Of a stretch of 64,000 nucleotides of DNA, positions 18,742 through 27,045 are shown in pieces. Within the stretch, counting starts at the first letter, position 1; each line of letters begins with the position of its first letter. The notes under the pieces are model-generated. The model was not told the DNA's origin, did not search any database, and saw only the letters and a list, made by a program, of their open reading frames with translations. This DNA is from Paradesulfitobacterium ferrireducens (GTDB lineage Bacteria; Bacillota; Desulfitobacteriia; Desulfitobacteriales; Desulfitobacteriaceae), in NCBI RefSeq assembly GCF_017310645.1, contig NZ_JAFLRH010000017.1, forward strand, positions 1 to 64,000, written 5' to 3'. The position numbers were made by a program, and so were the translations under genes.

Positions 18742-18921
18742 ACAAATGCAACCTCCTTTGCCTGCAAAAGCCAATCTGTCATAAGCCAAACCGCACATGA
18801 CCAAATTAGCTCATAGCGAGGCAATTTCCGGTTGCCGCGTAGAAACCCTTGAACCAATTATCAAGGATATATGAGTTAGTCTGCACAATACCGCAAAATA
18901 TATCTGACTTTTTAGGAAATA

Positions 18922-18950
18922 TTATTCGACATATTAAACCAAATTCCTGC
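18922..18950 (-). promoter_or_regulatory. Putative sigma-H promoter of the chemoreceptor gene
   Basis: On the minus strand GCAGGA (18945-18950), 17 bases, GAATAA (18922-18927). This fits the sigma-H consensus AGGAwWT / GAATww with canonical spacing. It is in the 322-base gap between the chemoreceptor and ctpA, where I see nothing else convincing. Confidence 0.65.
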
Positions 18951-19063
18951 CGAACGAGAACGAAAATATACAACAAACTCCGCCTTTTCTGGATTGAAAA
19001 GGGACAAAACCGGAAAACCTTTTTTGAAAATATTGAGCAGGGGCTTAAATTTTCTCTCTATAT

Positions 19064-20248
19064 TTACTTCCCTATCTTCCTCGCCAGTACCTCCACGGCT
19101 GTCCGTAACTGGGGATCAAACTGGGTGTTCATCGGGGAGATGGTCGGGTCTTGGTCTTTGCCCAGCTCGACTTGGACATCCGGTTCGATTCCCTTTTTGT
19201 GAATGTCAAGCTTGTTAGGCGTCAGGTACTTAGCGGTGGTCAGTTTGACACTGGTACCGCTGTCCAGCGGAAAAATCGTCTGTACAATCCCTTTGCCAAA
19301 GGTCTTCACTCCGATTAAAGTGCCGGTCCCTTTGTCTTTGATGGCCCCTGAGACAATCTCAGCGGCTGAGGCGCTTTCCCCATTCACCAGAACGACTAAC
19401 GGCATATTCAAATAGTTGTCGGCAGCGTATTTGGTATCGACATTTCCGTTTTTATCCACAATATAGGTGACCGGACCCGGCGGTATAAAATAACTTGCTA
19501 CCTGGACCGCCGATTCCAATTCCCCGCCCGGATTATAACGCAAATCCAGGATAATGCCTTTGTACTTCTTTATGTCTAAGCTTTTTAAGGCTTCGGCTAA
19601 GTCATTGCCCGTTTCCATGGCGAACTGGGAAATTTCAATGTAGGCCATATCCGGATGACCCGGCAAAGCTTTGCCTTCAACCGTAGGCACCGTAATCTTT
19701 TCGCGCGTGAGCGTAACCGTCACATCCCGGTTCTCACTTTCGCGGTACAAGACTAGGGTAACTTTCGTTCCTGGCTCCCCGCGCATGAGTGCGACCGCTT
19801 TATCCTGCTCGATGGTGGAGGTGTCCGTGTTGTCTATTTTTAAGATCACGTCCCCCGGTTGAATCCCTGCTTTGGCCGCAGGGGTGCTTTTAAGGGGGCG
19901 CATGACCACCAGTTTTTTCGGATCCTTGACACTGAGTATAATCCCGACGCCGCCGAATTTCCCTTCAATTTGTTCAAACAACTTTTCATTTTCCTGGGCA
20001 TCAAGATACGTCGAGTAGGGATCTTTGAGAGCGCTCACAATCCCCCGGGTGGCACCGTCAACCAGCTGGTCCGTGCTGGTCGGCTCCAAGTATTCGTCCC
20101 GGATCAGCTCGAAAACCCGCACAAACCGGCCCAGGTGGTTAAAGTTGGCAACGACAACCGCACCCACTGCTACGGTTACAATGACTGAGAATATGACAAA
20201 AATCGTCAGTAAATACTTTAAGACCCTTCTTCCGCTCTGCTCCGCCAA
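19064..20248 (-). CDS. ctpA: C-terminal processing peptidase, S41 family
   Basis: This 394-residue secreted or membrane-anchored serine protease has an N-terminal helix (~10-32), a PDZ domain (~95-170; GVGIILSVKDPKKLVV, GIQPGDVILKIDN) and a tail-specific protease domain. The catalytic Ser is in VNGESASAAEIVSGA and the Lys in GVKTFGKGIVQT, as in B. subtilis CtpA/CtpB. The start is TTG in a GGAAGGGGTTAAGG context. It lies downstream of envC-like, ftsX and ftsE genes on the same strand, a common Firmicutes order. A B-type repeat element separates it from the M23 gene. Roles include cleavage of envelope or sporulation signalling proteins, which is inferred from the family. Confidence 0.95.
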   Translation of the reverse strand: MAEQSGRRVLKYLLTIFVIFSVIVTVAVGAVVVANFNHLGRFVRVFELIRDEYLEPTSTDQLVDGATRGIVSALKDPYSTYLDAQENEKLFEQIEGKFGGVGIILSVKDPKKLVVMRPLKSTPAAKAGIQPGDVILKIDNTDTSTIEQDKAVALMRGEPGTKVTLVLYRESENRDVTVTLTREKITVPTVEGKALPGHPDMAYIEISQFAMETGNDLAEALKSLDIKKYKGIILDLRYNPGGELESAVQVASYFIPPGPVTYIVDKNGNVDTKYAADNYLNMPLVVLVNGESASAAEIVSGAIKDKGTGTLIGVKTFGKGIVQTIFPLDSGTSVKLTTAKYLTPNKLDIHKKGIEPDVQVELGKDQDPTISPMNTQFDPQLRTAVEVLARKIGK

Positions 20249-20320
20249 AACCTTAACCCCTTCCTACCCCTGCCTGTCTTCATTCATAGTGCAACGCAGC
20301 GGCATAAGAACCCGTCTGCT

Positions 20321-20478
20321 GCTCCGTTCGGCCTAAAGAATTGCTTTTTAGGCTGGCCGAACGGCGTTAGTCATCCTCGGGCGGTAAGTTTCTTCTCCTG
20401 AATCGCCCTCGGCGATAACATCCACCGGATGTTATCGTCACCGGAGACTAACGTTCCTGGCTACTGAATTCTGACTCC
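20321..20478. repeat. Structured element B, copy 1, with heptamer tail
   Basis: Hairpin 1 is CCGTTCGGCC / GGCCGAACGG with a ~21-base loop. Next comes a conserved single-stranded stretch (CATCCTCGGGCGGTAAG), then hairpin 2, GATAACATCC-ACC-GGATGTTATC. Heptamer repeat (CTACTGAATTCTGACTCC) follows directly. Inverted copy at 25471-25611, divergent copy at 23410-23590. It lies between ctpA and the M23 peptidase gene. Confidence 0.88.
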
Positions 20479-20518
20479 TTCTACAAAGTCAAGCCTAATC
20501 TAAGTATATGCTTGTTTA

Positions 20519-21649
20519 CTAATTGAAATACCTTAAAGGATCTGTGGGATTTCCGCCGACCCTGACTTCAAAATGAAGATGCGGTCCGGTGCTCCATCCC
20601 GTAGAGCCGACATAGCCGATCACCTGACCGGCCTTCACGGTATCCCCGTTGCTCACCGCAATCCGGGACTGGTGTCCGTAAAGGGTTGAAGTTCCCTCGC
20701 CATGGTCGATAACCACTGCGTTGCCATAAGCTCCATACCAACCGGCGTAAATCACTTCTCCGTCACCTGCCGCTTGAATCGCAGTCCCGGTAGGGGCAGG
20801 CAGGTCAACCCCGGTGTGAAGTTTGCGCTGGCCTGTGATCGGGTGCGTGCGGTAGCCAAAGGGTGAACTTATTTCATACCGTCCCGGAAGCGGCCAATTG
20901 CTGACTGAACCGACCACTCCGCCTTTGCGTGAGCGCTGGATTTGGCGGATTTTCTCCCCGATGGCATTGGAATCTTTCTCCAGCTGTTCAATTTGGTCAG
21001 ACAATTCCTGCTGAGCTTTTTTGTTGGCTGCCAGTGAAACCTGGAGCTGACCGTTCTTGCTGTCCAAATCTTTCTTGGCGGCTGCCGCCTGGGCTTGCAA
21101 TGCAGCAGCCTGGTCACGCGCCGCTTTTAATTCTTCTGTTTTCTTGGTGATCTGGTCTTTCTCTGTCCGGATATCGGAGAGAAGCTGTTGGTCATTGTCT
21201 ACCAGCCTGCTTAAGTACTCAATCCTGGTGATAAAATCACTGATGCTGGACGACTCAAATAAAATCCCGAGGTAGCTTATTTGCCCATTCTCATAAATGC
21301 CGCGCACTCTCTGGGCTAAAGCCAAACGGCGCTGGTCTAGTTGTTCAACCTTCGCCTGCAGCTCCTTTTCCGAAGCAGTGACCTGTGCCTGGGCCTGGTT
21401 ATATGCACTCTGCTTCTGATTCAGAGATACGGTGGCGGCAGAAATCTGAGCTTTTAACTGGTCCTGCTCTTTCTTCATTTTATCCGCCGTATAAGTGAGC
21501 TGGTTTAAGCGTCCTTGCACTTGATTAGTTTGTTCCGTCAATTTCTGCTGCTCACGAATCGCATCATCCAGCTCATCCGCCCGCAGCACCGGTCCGGAGG
21601 ATAAAAGCAAGGCAAAAGAGAGGACGATAGCCGGAATCACTCTTTTCAA
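20519..21649 (-). CDS. EnvC-like murein hydrolase activator / M23 peptidase
   Basis: This secreted protein has about 376 residues. The start is TTG at 21649 after GGGGGAGGG; the upstream TTG at 21667 overlaps that site. A signal peptide (~1-24) is followed by a long coiled coil (~30-245) and a C-terminal M23 LytM domain (~250-376) with the metal motif HTGVDLPAPTG and HLHFEVRVGG. The HxxxD and HxH metal ligands appear intact, so it could be an active endopeptidase rather than only an activator. It starts 21 bases after ftsX. FtsEX-coupled hydrolases of this shape act in septal peptidoglycan splitting. Confidence 0.93.
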   Translation of the reverse strand: MKRVIPAIVLSFALLLSSGPVLRADELDDAIREQQKLTEQTNQVQGRLNQLTYTADKMKKEQDQLKAQISAATVSLNQKQSAYNQAQAQVTASEKELQAKVEQLDQRRLALAQRVRGIYENGQISYLGILFESSSISDFITRIEYLSRLVDNDQQLLSDIRTEKDQITKKTEELKAARDQAAALQAQAAAAKKDLDSKNGQLQVSLAANKKAQQELSDQIEQLEKDSNAIGEKIRQIQRSRKGGVVGSVSNWPLPGRYEISSPFGYRTHPITGQRKLHTGVDLPAPTGTAIQAAGDGEVIYAGWYGAYGNAVVIDHGEGTSTLYGHQSRIAVSNGDTVKAGQVIGYVGSTGWSTGPHLHFEVRVGGNPTDPLRYFN

Positions 21650-21670
21650 CTCGAATCCCTCCCCCAAAGT

Positions 21671-22561
21671 TTAGATCTTAAGGAACTGTCTCAGCGAGAT
21701 GGCCGTGCCGATCGCCCCGATGGCCATCCCGGAAACCAGGAGTCCGCTCAAAACCTGCCAGAACAGCATCGGATTTTGCACTACCGGAAGGAAGGCCAGG
21801 GTATTCTGGACATACCCGCTCAGCCAGTCATACGTTACCCCAACGGTCGCTGAGGCCAGAAGACCCCCGACCAAGCCCAAAAACATTCCTTCGATGAAGA
21901 AAGGCCAGCGAATAAAACCGTTGGTCGCACCGACCAGTTTCATAATCTGAATCTCCCGGCGGCGGGAGAAAATATTCATTTTGATATTGATCGAGATCAG
22001 AACGATGGAAGCAATCGCAAAAGCCACGATGACTCCGATACCGACCCAGCGCAGCCAACGCGTAAACGGCAGGAGCTTATCTATGAAATCCTTGCCGTAA
22101 ACTACGTTTTCCACCCCTGAAAACCCCTGAATGCGCATGGCAATGTCTTTAACGACCTGGGGATCAGCCGCTTTAACCGTCAGCCTGTCCGGGAAAGGAT
22201 TTATCCCGCCAAGGTCGTCGAGCAAATTATTGCCGCTGCTCTTCATGGTTTTGCCGAACTCAACCAGAGCCTGTTCTTTCGAGACAATCGTGACCGATGA
22301 AACCTGGGGCATTCTCTCGATGTCCAGTTTAAGTGTACCCAGCTGCTGGGGAGTAACGGATTTATCCGTAAACACCGCGATTTCCAGCTCGGATTCAAAG
22401 GTAGTGGCCATATTGTCCGCATTGACCATAAAGAAAATCGAAAAGCCCAGGATGACCAGGGATACCATAATCGTGAGAACGGAGGCTACACTTAACCAGG
22501 GATTGCGCCTGATTGAGTGAAAGGTTTCACGGAGGATGTAGCGCAGGGAGTTAAACTTCAT
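21671..22561 (-). CDS. ftsX: Cell division protein FtsX
   Basis: FtsX is the four-helix membrane partner of the FtsE ATPase and transmits ATP hydrolysis to peptidoglycan hydrolases. Start chosen at ATG 22561 (296 residues, MKFNSLRYILRET), with GAAGGGAG upstream inside ftsE. A longer reading frame to 22654 only adds out-of-frame ftsE sequence. TM1 is at ~22-45, then an extracellular loop (ELEIAVFTDKSVTPQQL ...) and three C-terminal helices. It overlaps the ftsE stop by 11 bases, indicating translational coupling. The adjacent coiled-coil M23 protein is the likely hydrolase partner. Confidence 0.96.
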   Translation of the reverse strand: MKFNSLRYILRETFHSIRRNPWLSVASVLTIMVSLVILGFSIFFMVNADNMATTFESELEIAVFTDKSVTPQQLGTLKLDIERMPQVSSVTIVSKEQALVEFGKTMKSSGNNLLDDLGGINPFPDRLTVKAADPQVVKDIAMRIQGFSGVENVVYGKDFIDKLLPFTRWLRWVGIGVIVAFAIASIVLISINIKMNIFSRRREIQIMKLVGATNGFIRWPFFIEGMFLGLVGGLLASATVGVTYDWLSGYVQNTLAFLPVVQNPMLFWQVLSGLLVSGMAIGAIGTAISLRQFLKI

Positions 22562-23237
22562 AGCCGTATGCTCCCTTCTCTTCATCCCGTACCAGGCGGC
22601 CGCCTTCGATTGCGACCACCCGCTTTTGCATTTGGTCCACGATGTCCTTGGCATGAGTAGCCATGATCACCGTTGTTCCGCGTTTATTGATGTTATAGAG
22701 CAAATCCATAATTCCCCAGGCATTCTCGGGATCGAGGTTGCCGGTCGGTTCATCTGCAACCAGCAAGCCGGGACTGTTGATAATAGCGCGCGCGACACAC
22801 GCCCGCTGCTGCTCTCCACCGGAAAGCTGATGGGGAAACGACTTGCCCTTGCCCCCCAGGCCGACGAGCTCCAGGGCAGCCCGGGAACGGGTCTGAACTT
22901 CCCGGGTCGACATTCCCAAAACTTCTAAGGCAAAGGCGGTATTTTCTTCCACCGTTTTGTTGGGAAGCAGTTTAAAATCTTGGAAGATGACCCCTATTCC
23001 TCTCCGCAAATAAGGAACTTCATGTTCGCGCATCCGTACCAGATTTCTATTATTCACTAACACCTGACCCCGGGTTGGTTTTTCTTCCCGGTAGAGAAGA
23101 CGAATCAAAGTGGATTTTCCGGCCCCGCTCGGTCCGACCAGGAACACAAATTCTCCTTTGCCTATTTTCAGGTTAATATCGCTGAGGGCCCGGGCACCGT
23201 TCGGATAAATTTTTGATACATTACTCAGCTGAATCAT
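22551..23237 (-). CDS. ftsE: Cell division ATP-binding protein FtsE
   Basis: This 228-residue ABC ATPase of the FtsEX complex is at the inner face of the membrane. Walker A is GPSGAGKST (~35-43), the signature LSGGEQQR, Walker B LLVADEPTGNLD, and the switch His is in MATHAKD. The length and YPNGARALSDINLKI opening are typical. It is the first gene of an ftsE-ftsX-M23 run. A sigma-H-type promoter sits ~50 bases upstream, which fits the known involvement of FtsEX in early sporulation. Confidence 0.97.
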   Translation of the reverse strand: MIQLSNVSKIYPNGARALSDINLKIGKGEFVFLVGPSGAGKSTLIRLLYREEKPTRGQVLVNNRNLVRMREHEVPYLRRGIGVIFQDFKLLPNKTVEENTAFALEVLGMSTREVQTRSRAALELVGLGGKGKSFPHQLSGGEQQRACVARAIINSPGLLVADEPTGNLDPENAWGIMDLLYNINKRGTTVIMATHAKDIVDQMQKRVVAIEGGRLVRDEEKGAYGYEV

Positions 23238-23288
23238 TTCCGTCCTCCTCGTTCCGTGTCAAAGCCCTTTTTCCCCATAACTATTATT

Positions 23289-23317
23289 AAATTCGACACA
23301 AGTCTTGGATTTCCTGT
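23289..23317 (-). promoter_or_regulatory. Putative sigma-H promoter of ftsEX
   Basis: On the minus strand ACAGGA (23312-23317), 17 bases, GAATTT (23289-23294), with AAAT after AGGA. Both boxes and spacing fit the sigma-H consensus. The -10 is about 50 bases upstream of the ftsE ATG. Confidence 0.6.
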
Positions 23318-23353
23318 TATAAAAAAATAAAACGGGCTGGTTGAACGAGACTT

Positions 23354-23385
23354 CATTCAGAGGGGGATTCAACCCCCTCTGAATG
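23354..23385. terminator. Perfect 13-bp hairpin, possible transketolase terminator
   Basis: CATTCAGAGGGGG and CCCCCTCTGAATG are separated by six bases. On the minus strand it follows the transketolase genes and element B3. A T-rich tract (minus strand of 23324-23335) comes only ~20 bases later, so termination is plausible but not classic. The downstream 20 bases resemble those at the end of the amino-acid ABC ATPase gene (30811-30826). Confidence 0.5.
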
Positions 23386-23409
23386 TTAGTCGAGTCCATA
23401 CTGAACATT

Positions 23410-23590
23410 ACCCGCCCTTTGGCACCCGCATCCTCGCCGCATAAGAAATTTAGTAAGTTTGCGGCTCGGCGAAAGCAATCCTCAGCCGTTAAGTTATTTT
23501 CACTGGTCAGCGGCTTCGGCGAAACCCTCCACTGGAGGCTTTCGTTGCAAGATACTTTCGGCCTATAAAGGCGGGGGACTTAGGGCGGGT
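23410..23590. repeat. Structured element B, divergent copy 3
   Basis: It is bounded by a 9-bp inverted repeat (ACCCGCCCT / AGGGCGGGT). Inside is GCCGCA / TGCGGC around a 17-base loop, then CAATCCTCAGCCGTTAAG, then GAAACCCTCC-ACT-GGAGGCTTTC. The order matches B1 and B2, but the paired bases differ. It occupies the 416-base gap between ftsE and the transketolase gene. Confidence 0.65.
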
Positions 23591-23653
23591 TAGCTCAGTG
23601 TTAAAGCCCGTTTTCTTATATATAGTTGTCAGACAAGATGCCTTTGCCCCTTT

Positions 23654-24592
23654 TTACTTTCGCTCCCTCACGTTCTTGACGGCTTTCACCAGTTCGGCCT
23701 TGGAAAGCCCGTACTTCTCAAGAAGTTCGAGGGGACGGCCGGATTCCCCGAAGGTATCCTTAAGCCCAATGCGCACCATCGGAGTGGGCTGATGCTCCGC
23801 CAGAACTTCAGCGACGGCGCTTCCGAGGCCGCCGATGATGTTATGCTCTTCAGCCGTAACCACGGCCCCGCACTCAGCCGCAATACGTACGATGGTTTCC
23901 CGGTCCAGGGGCTTGACCGAGGCGGCATTGACCACACTGACTTCTATTCCGGAAGCGGAAAGCTCAGCGGCAGCCTCCAGGGCAATTCCTAACATCATCC
24001 CATTGGCGATAATCGCAGCGTCTTTGCCCTCGCGCAGGACGTTGGCCTTGCCGATCTCAAAGTGATAATCCTTATCAAAGAGCAGCGGCACGTCGAGACG
24101 GCCCATCCGGATATAGACCGGGCCCTGATGTTTAGCTGCAGCGTAGACGGCCTGGCGTGTTTCTTCTCCATCTGCCGGAACCAGGACGGTCATATTGGGC
24201 AAAGCCCGCATAATGGCCACATCTTCCACGGCCTGATGGGTTGCGCCGTCCTCCCCTACGGTTATCCCGGCGTGGGTGGCGGCTATTTTTACGTTAAGCT
24301 GGGGGTAAGCAACCGAATTGCGAATTTGCTCAAAAGCGCGTCCGGTGGCAAAGACCGCAAACGTGCTGGCAAACGGGATCTTGCCGGCAGCCGCGAGCCC
24401 GGCGGCCGTTCCGATCATATTCTGTTCCGCAATCCCCATGTTGAAGAAGCGCTCCGGATAGTTCTTGGCAAAGTCTGCGGTTTTGGTGGATTTGGACAGA
24501 TCGGCATCGAGGACCACAATCTTAGGATTTTCTGCGCCTAAAGCTACGAGAGCCTTGCCATAAGCGTCACGGGTTGCTTGTTTCTCAGCCAA
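23654..24592 (-). CDS. Transketolase, C-terminal subunit
   Basis: This 312-residue protein corresponds to the pyrimidine-binding and C-terminal domains of transketolase (non-oxidative pentose phosphate pathway). The start is TTG at 24592, with GAGGAGG ahead, overlapping the stop of the N-terminal subunit by 8 bases; residues before it in the longer frame are out-of-frame translation. Visible blocks are [17 protein letters not shown] (catalytic Glu of the pyrimidine domain), [15 protein letters not shown] and YIRMGR. Split transketolases are common in anaerobic Firmicutes and archaea. It forms a heterotetramer with the upstream gene product. Confidence 0.95.
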   Translation of the reverse strand: MAEKQATRDAYGKALVALGAENPKIVVLDADLSKSTKTADFAKNYPERFFNMGIAEQNMIGTAAGLAAAGKIPFASTFAVFATGRAFEQIRNSVAYPQLNVKIAATHAGITVGEDGATHQAVEDVAIMRALPNMTVLVPADGEETRQAVYAAAKHQGPVYIRMGRLDVPLLFDKDYHFEIGKANVLREGKDAAIIANGMMLGIALEAAAELSASGIEVSVVNAASVKPLDRETIVRIAAECGAVVTAEEHNIIGGLGSAVAEVLAEHQPTPMVRIGLKDTFGESGRPLELLEKYGLSKAELVKAVKNVRERK

Positions 24593-25415
24593 GTTTAGAT
24601 GCCTCCTCTTCCAATTCTCTGAGCGCTTGCTCAGCTTGCTCTGCGCTGGGAGCATTGCCGTGCCAGCCTACCTGATTCTCCATAAAAGATACCCCTTTGC
24701 CCTTGACGGTTTGGGCAATGATCATTGTGGGTTTGCCTTTAACCGCTTGGGCTTCAGCTAAAGCCTTTAGAATCGCGTCTACATCATGACCGTCCACTTC
24801 AATGACATGCCAGCCGAAAGCCTGCCACTTTTCCGGCAGGGGCGCGGAAGACATTACGCTGTCCGTGGTGCCGTCAATTTGCAGCCCGTTGAAATCGAGA
24901 ATGGCTGTCAAGTTATCCAGCTTATAGTGGGCCGCAGCCATGGCCGCTTCCCATACTTGCCCTTCTGCCAGCTCCCCGTCCCCTAAGAGCACGTACACGC
25001 GGTAGTCTTTTTGGTCGAGCTTGGCAGCCAAAGCCATGCCATTAGCGGCAGAAAGCCCTTGTCCCAAAGAACCGGTGGACATGTCCACTCCGGGCGTATG
25101 CTTCATATCCGGATGTCCCTGGAGCATGCGTCCGGTCTGGCGCAGTTCCCATAATTCATTTTTAGGAAAATATCCTTTTTCCGCCAAAGCTGCATAGAGC
25201 ACCGGGGCCGCATGCCCTTTTGAGAGAATAAAACGGTCGCGCTCCGGCCACTTCGGATTCTCCGGCTGGATGCGCATTACCTTAAAATAGAGAGCAGCCA
25301 CGATGTCCGCAGCGGACAGGCTTCCTCCCGGATGCCCCGATTTCGCCGGAAGCAGCATCTTGATAATATCCTGACGCATCGCGTTGGCCATGCGCCGAAT
25401 GTCTGTGGTCGACAA
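24585..25415 (-). CDS. Transketolase, N-terminal subunit
   Basis: This 276-residue protein is the thiamine-diphosphate-binding half of split transketolase. Blocks include [40 protein letters not shown], and the ThDP/Mg motif [14 protein letters not shown] ... [11 protein letters not shown]. The start is TTG 7 bases after AAGGAGG. It is translationally coupled to the C-terminal subunit. With its partner it interconverts pentose and hexose phosphates. The upstream gap of ~495 bases is filled by elements B2 and A2, so the promoter must lie close to 25420-25460. Confidence 0.95.
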   Translation of the reverse strand: MSTTDIRRMANAMRQDIIKMLLPAKSGHPGGSLSAADIVAALYFKVMRIQPENPKWPERDRFILSKGHAAPVLYAALAEKGYFPKNELWELRQTGRMLQGHPDMKHTPGVDMSTGSLGQGLSAANGMALAAKLDQKDYRVYVLLGDGELAEGQVWEAAMAAAHYKLDNLTAILDFNGLQIDGTTDSVMSSAPLPEKWQAFGWHVIEVDGHDVDAILKALAEAQAVKGKPTMIIAQTVKGKGVSFMENQVGWHGNAPSAEQAEQALRELEEEASKLG

Positions 25416-25470
25416 ATATATTCCTCCTTAGTATAAAATCTAGCATTACTATTGTGAGGTATTCAGAATT

Positions 25471-25611
25471 CAGGAACGTAAGTCTCCGGTGACGATGATA
25501 TCCAGTGGATGTCATCGCCGAGGGCGATTCTACAAAAGGATACTCACCGCCTGAGGATGACTTACGCCGTTCGGCCAAACCAATGAGAAATTCTTCTGGC
25601 CGAACGGAACA
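25471..25611. repeat. Structured element B, copy 2 (inverted)
   Basis: Reverse-complement relative of 20321-20459. Hairpin 1 is kept exactly (CCGTTCGGCC / GGCCGAACGG) with a changed loop. Hairpin 2 reads GATGACATCC-ACT-GGATATCATC, with a compensatory A-T to G-C change. Heptamer sequence lies on both sides. It is part of a composite repeat region, 25416-25910. Confidence 0.88.
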
Positions 25612-25650
25612 GTAGTCAGAATAGCTTAGAAAAACACTCCTGACTCCTGG

Positions 25651-25887
25651 CTTCTGCCCTGAAAATAGACGAGGGGCAATTACTTAGCGAACCGTAGAGC
25701 AGAGGAGCGTCGAGAGCGCAGTTGATTCAGCGTTAAGCAGCGTCACGGTTCACTTCAGGTATTACCCTAAGGTTTGGCGCTGTAGCTGAATCAACAAGCG
25801 AACAGCTCCGGCGCGTGGTGAGCGGGTAATGCACCTTGGCTATTTTCATCCATCAGTGGTGCCGCATAGCGGCATGGGAGTCTGACT
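25651..25887. repeat. Dispersed element A, full copy 2 (inverted)
   Basis: Reverse complement of 11996-12232, same length, with one visible difference. Both outer edges run into heptamer repeat. It lies 23 bases from the prfB stop codon and next to element B2, with only a short heptamer-rich spacer between. Confidence 0.92.
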
Positions 25888-25910
25888 ACTGACTCCTGTC
25901 TCCAATGAAC

Positions 25911-27015
25911 TTACTGCACTTTCTTGGTGTGCTGCAGGTAGGCCGCGATAAACTCGTCAATTTCCCCGTCCATGACGGCGGTGACATTTCCGGTCTCCAC
26001 ATTCGTGCGATGGTCTTTGACCAGGCTGTATGGGTGGAATACATAGGAGCGGATTTGGCTGCCCCAGGCAATTTCCTGCTGTTCCCCCCGAATCTCGGAC
26101 ATCTCTTCTTCCTGCTGCTTGCGTTTAAGCTCAAGCAGCTTGGCCTGGAGAATACGCATCGCCACGGCCCGGTTCTGAATCTGGGAGCGTTCGCTCTGAC
26201 ACTGAACCACAATCCCGGTGGGAAGGTGGGTAATGCGCACGGCCGAGTCCGTCTTATTCACATGCTGGCCGCCCGCCCCTCCGGAGCGGTAAGTGTCAAC
26301 CCGCAGTTCTTCCGGGTTAATATTGATTTCGGCGTCATCCGCAACCTCGGGAATCACGTCCACCGAGGCGAACGAGGTATGGCGGCGCCCGGAAGCGTCA
26401 AACGGAGAAATGCGCACCAAGCGGTGCACTCCTTTTTCGGCCTTGGCATAGCCGTAGGCATTCTCTCCGGCCACGGACAGGGTGACGCTTTTGACCCCGG
26501 CCTCTTCACCAGCCAGCAAATCCAAGGTCTCGACTTTATACCCCCGCCGCTCACCCCACCTTACATACATCCGGTAGAGCATCTGAACCCAGTCTTGGGC
26601 TTCCGTCCCCCCGGCTCCGGCATGCAGGGTTAAGATGGCATTGTTGCGGTCATACTGCCCGCTGAGAAGAATCTCCAATTCCAGATTGGCGAAGTGCTCC
26701 CTCAGCTTTTTAACCCCCCGCTCAATCTCCCCTTCGAGCGAGTCGTCCCCTTCTTCTGCAGCCAGTTCCCAGAAAGTAACCTGGTCCTCCAGCTCCTGCT
26801 CCAGATCCCGGTAAATTTTCACTTTTCCCTGTTGATAGGACAGTTCCTGCATAGTCTTCTGGGCACTGGCCGGCTCATCCCAAAAATCCGGGCGGTTCAA
26901 TTCCTGCTCCAGCCCCTGAATTTTCTCTTCGCACTGGGCGACGTCAAAGGGAAACCCTCAAATCTGCCAAACGCTTGGATAAAAGCTCGAATTCCCGCTT
27001 GTAATCCTCAAGCAC
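25911..27015 (-). CDS. prfB: Peptide chain release factor 2 with programmed +1 frameshift
   Basis: RF2 terminates translation at UGA and UAA. The first 23 codons start at GTG 27015 (MLEDYKREFELL), after AAAGGG, and end at an in-frame TGA (26944-26946). The sequence CTT TGA C is preceded by GAGGGTTTCC. A +1 shift at CTT continues as DVAQCEEKIQ to the stop at 25911, giving about 367 residues, the standard RF2 length. The anticodon-like SPF (about 203-205) and catalytic GGQ (about 248-250) are present. The frameshift is the known autoregulatory device of prfB, not a mutation. It lies 30 bases downstream of secA. Confidence 0.97.
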
Positions 27016-27045
27016 ATGTCTCATCCCTTTCAATCTCTAATTGGT

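Noticed and set aside
18849..19202. 117-residue plus-strand ORF overlapping the ctpA 3' end
   Set aside because: Half is antisense to ctpA and the rest is an A/T-rich gap containing a promoter; it lacks a ribosome-binding site.
23583..23612. tRNA-like 5' half (GGGCGGGTTAGCTCAGTG)
   Set aside because: It resembles an acceptor stem and D-arm, but no anticodon arm, T-arm or matching 3' acceptor follows.
25911..26900. prfB as a truncated or frameshifted pseudogene
   Set aside because: The in-frame TGA lies in the conserved RF2 programmed frameshift context and the full-length product is restored by a +1 shift.
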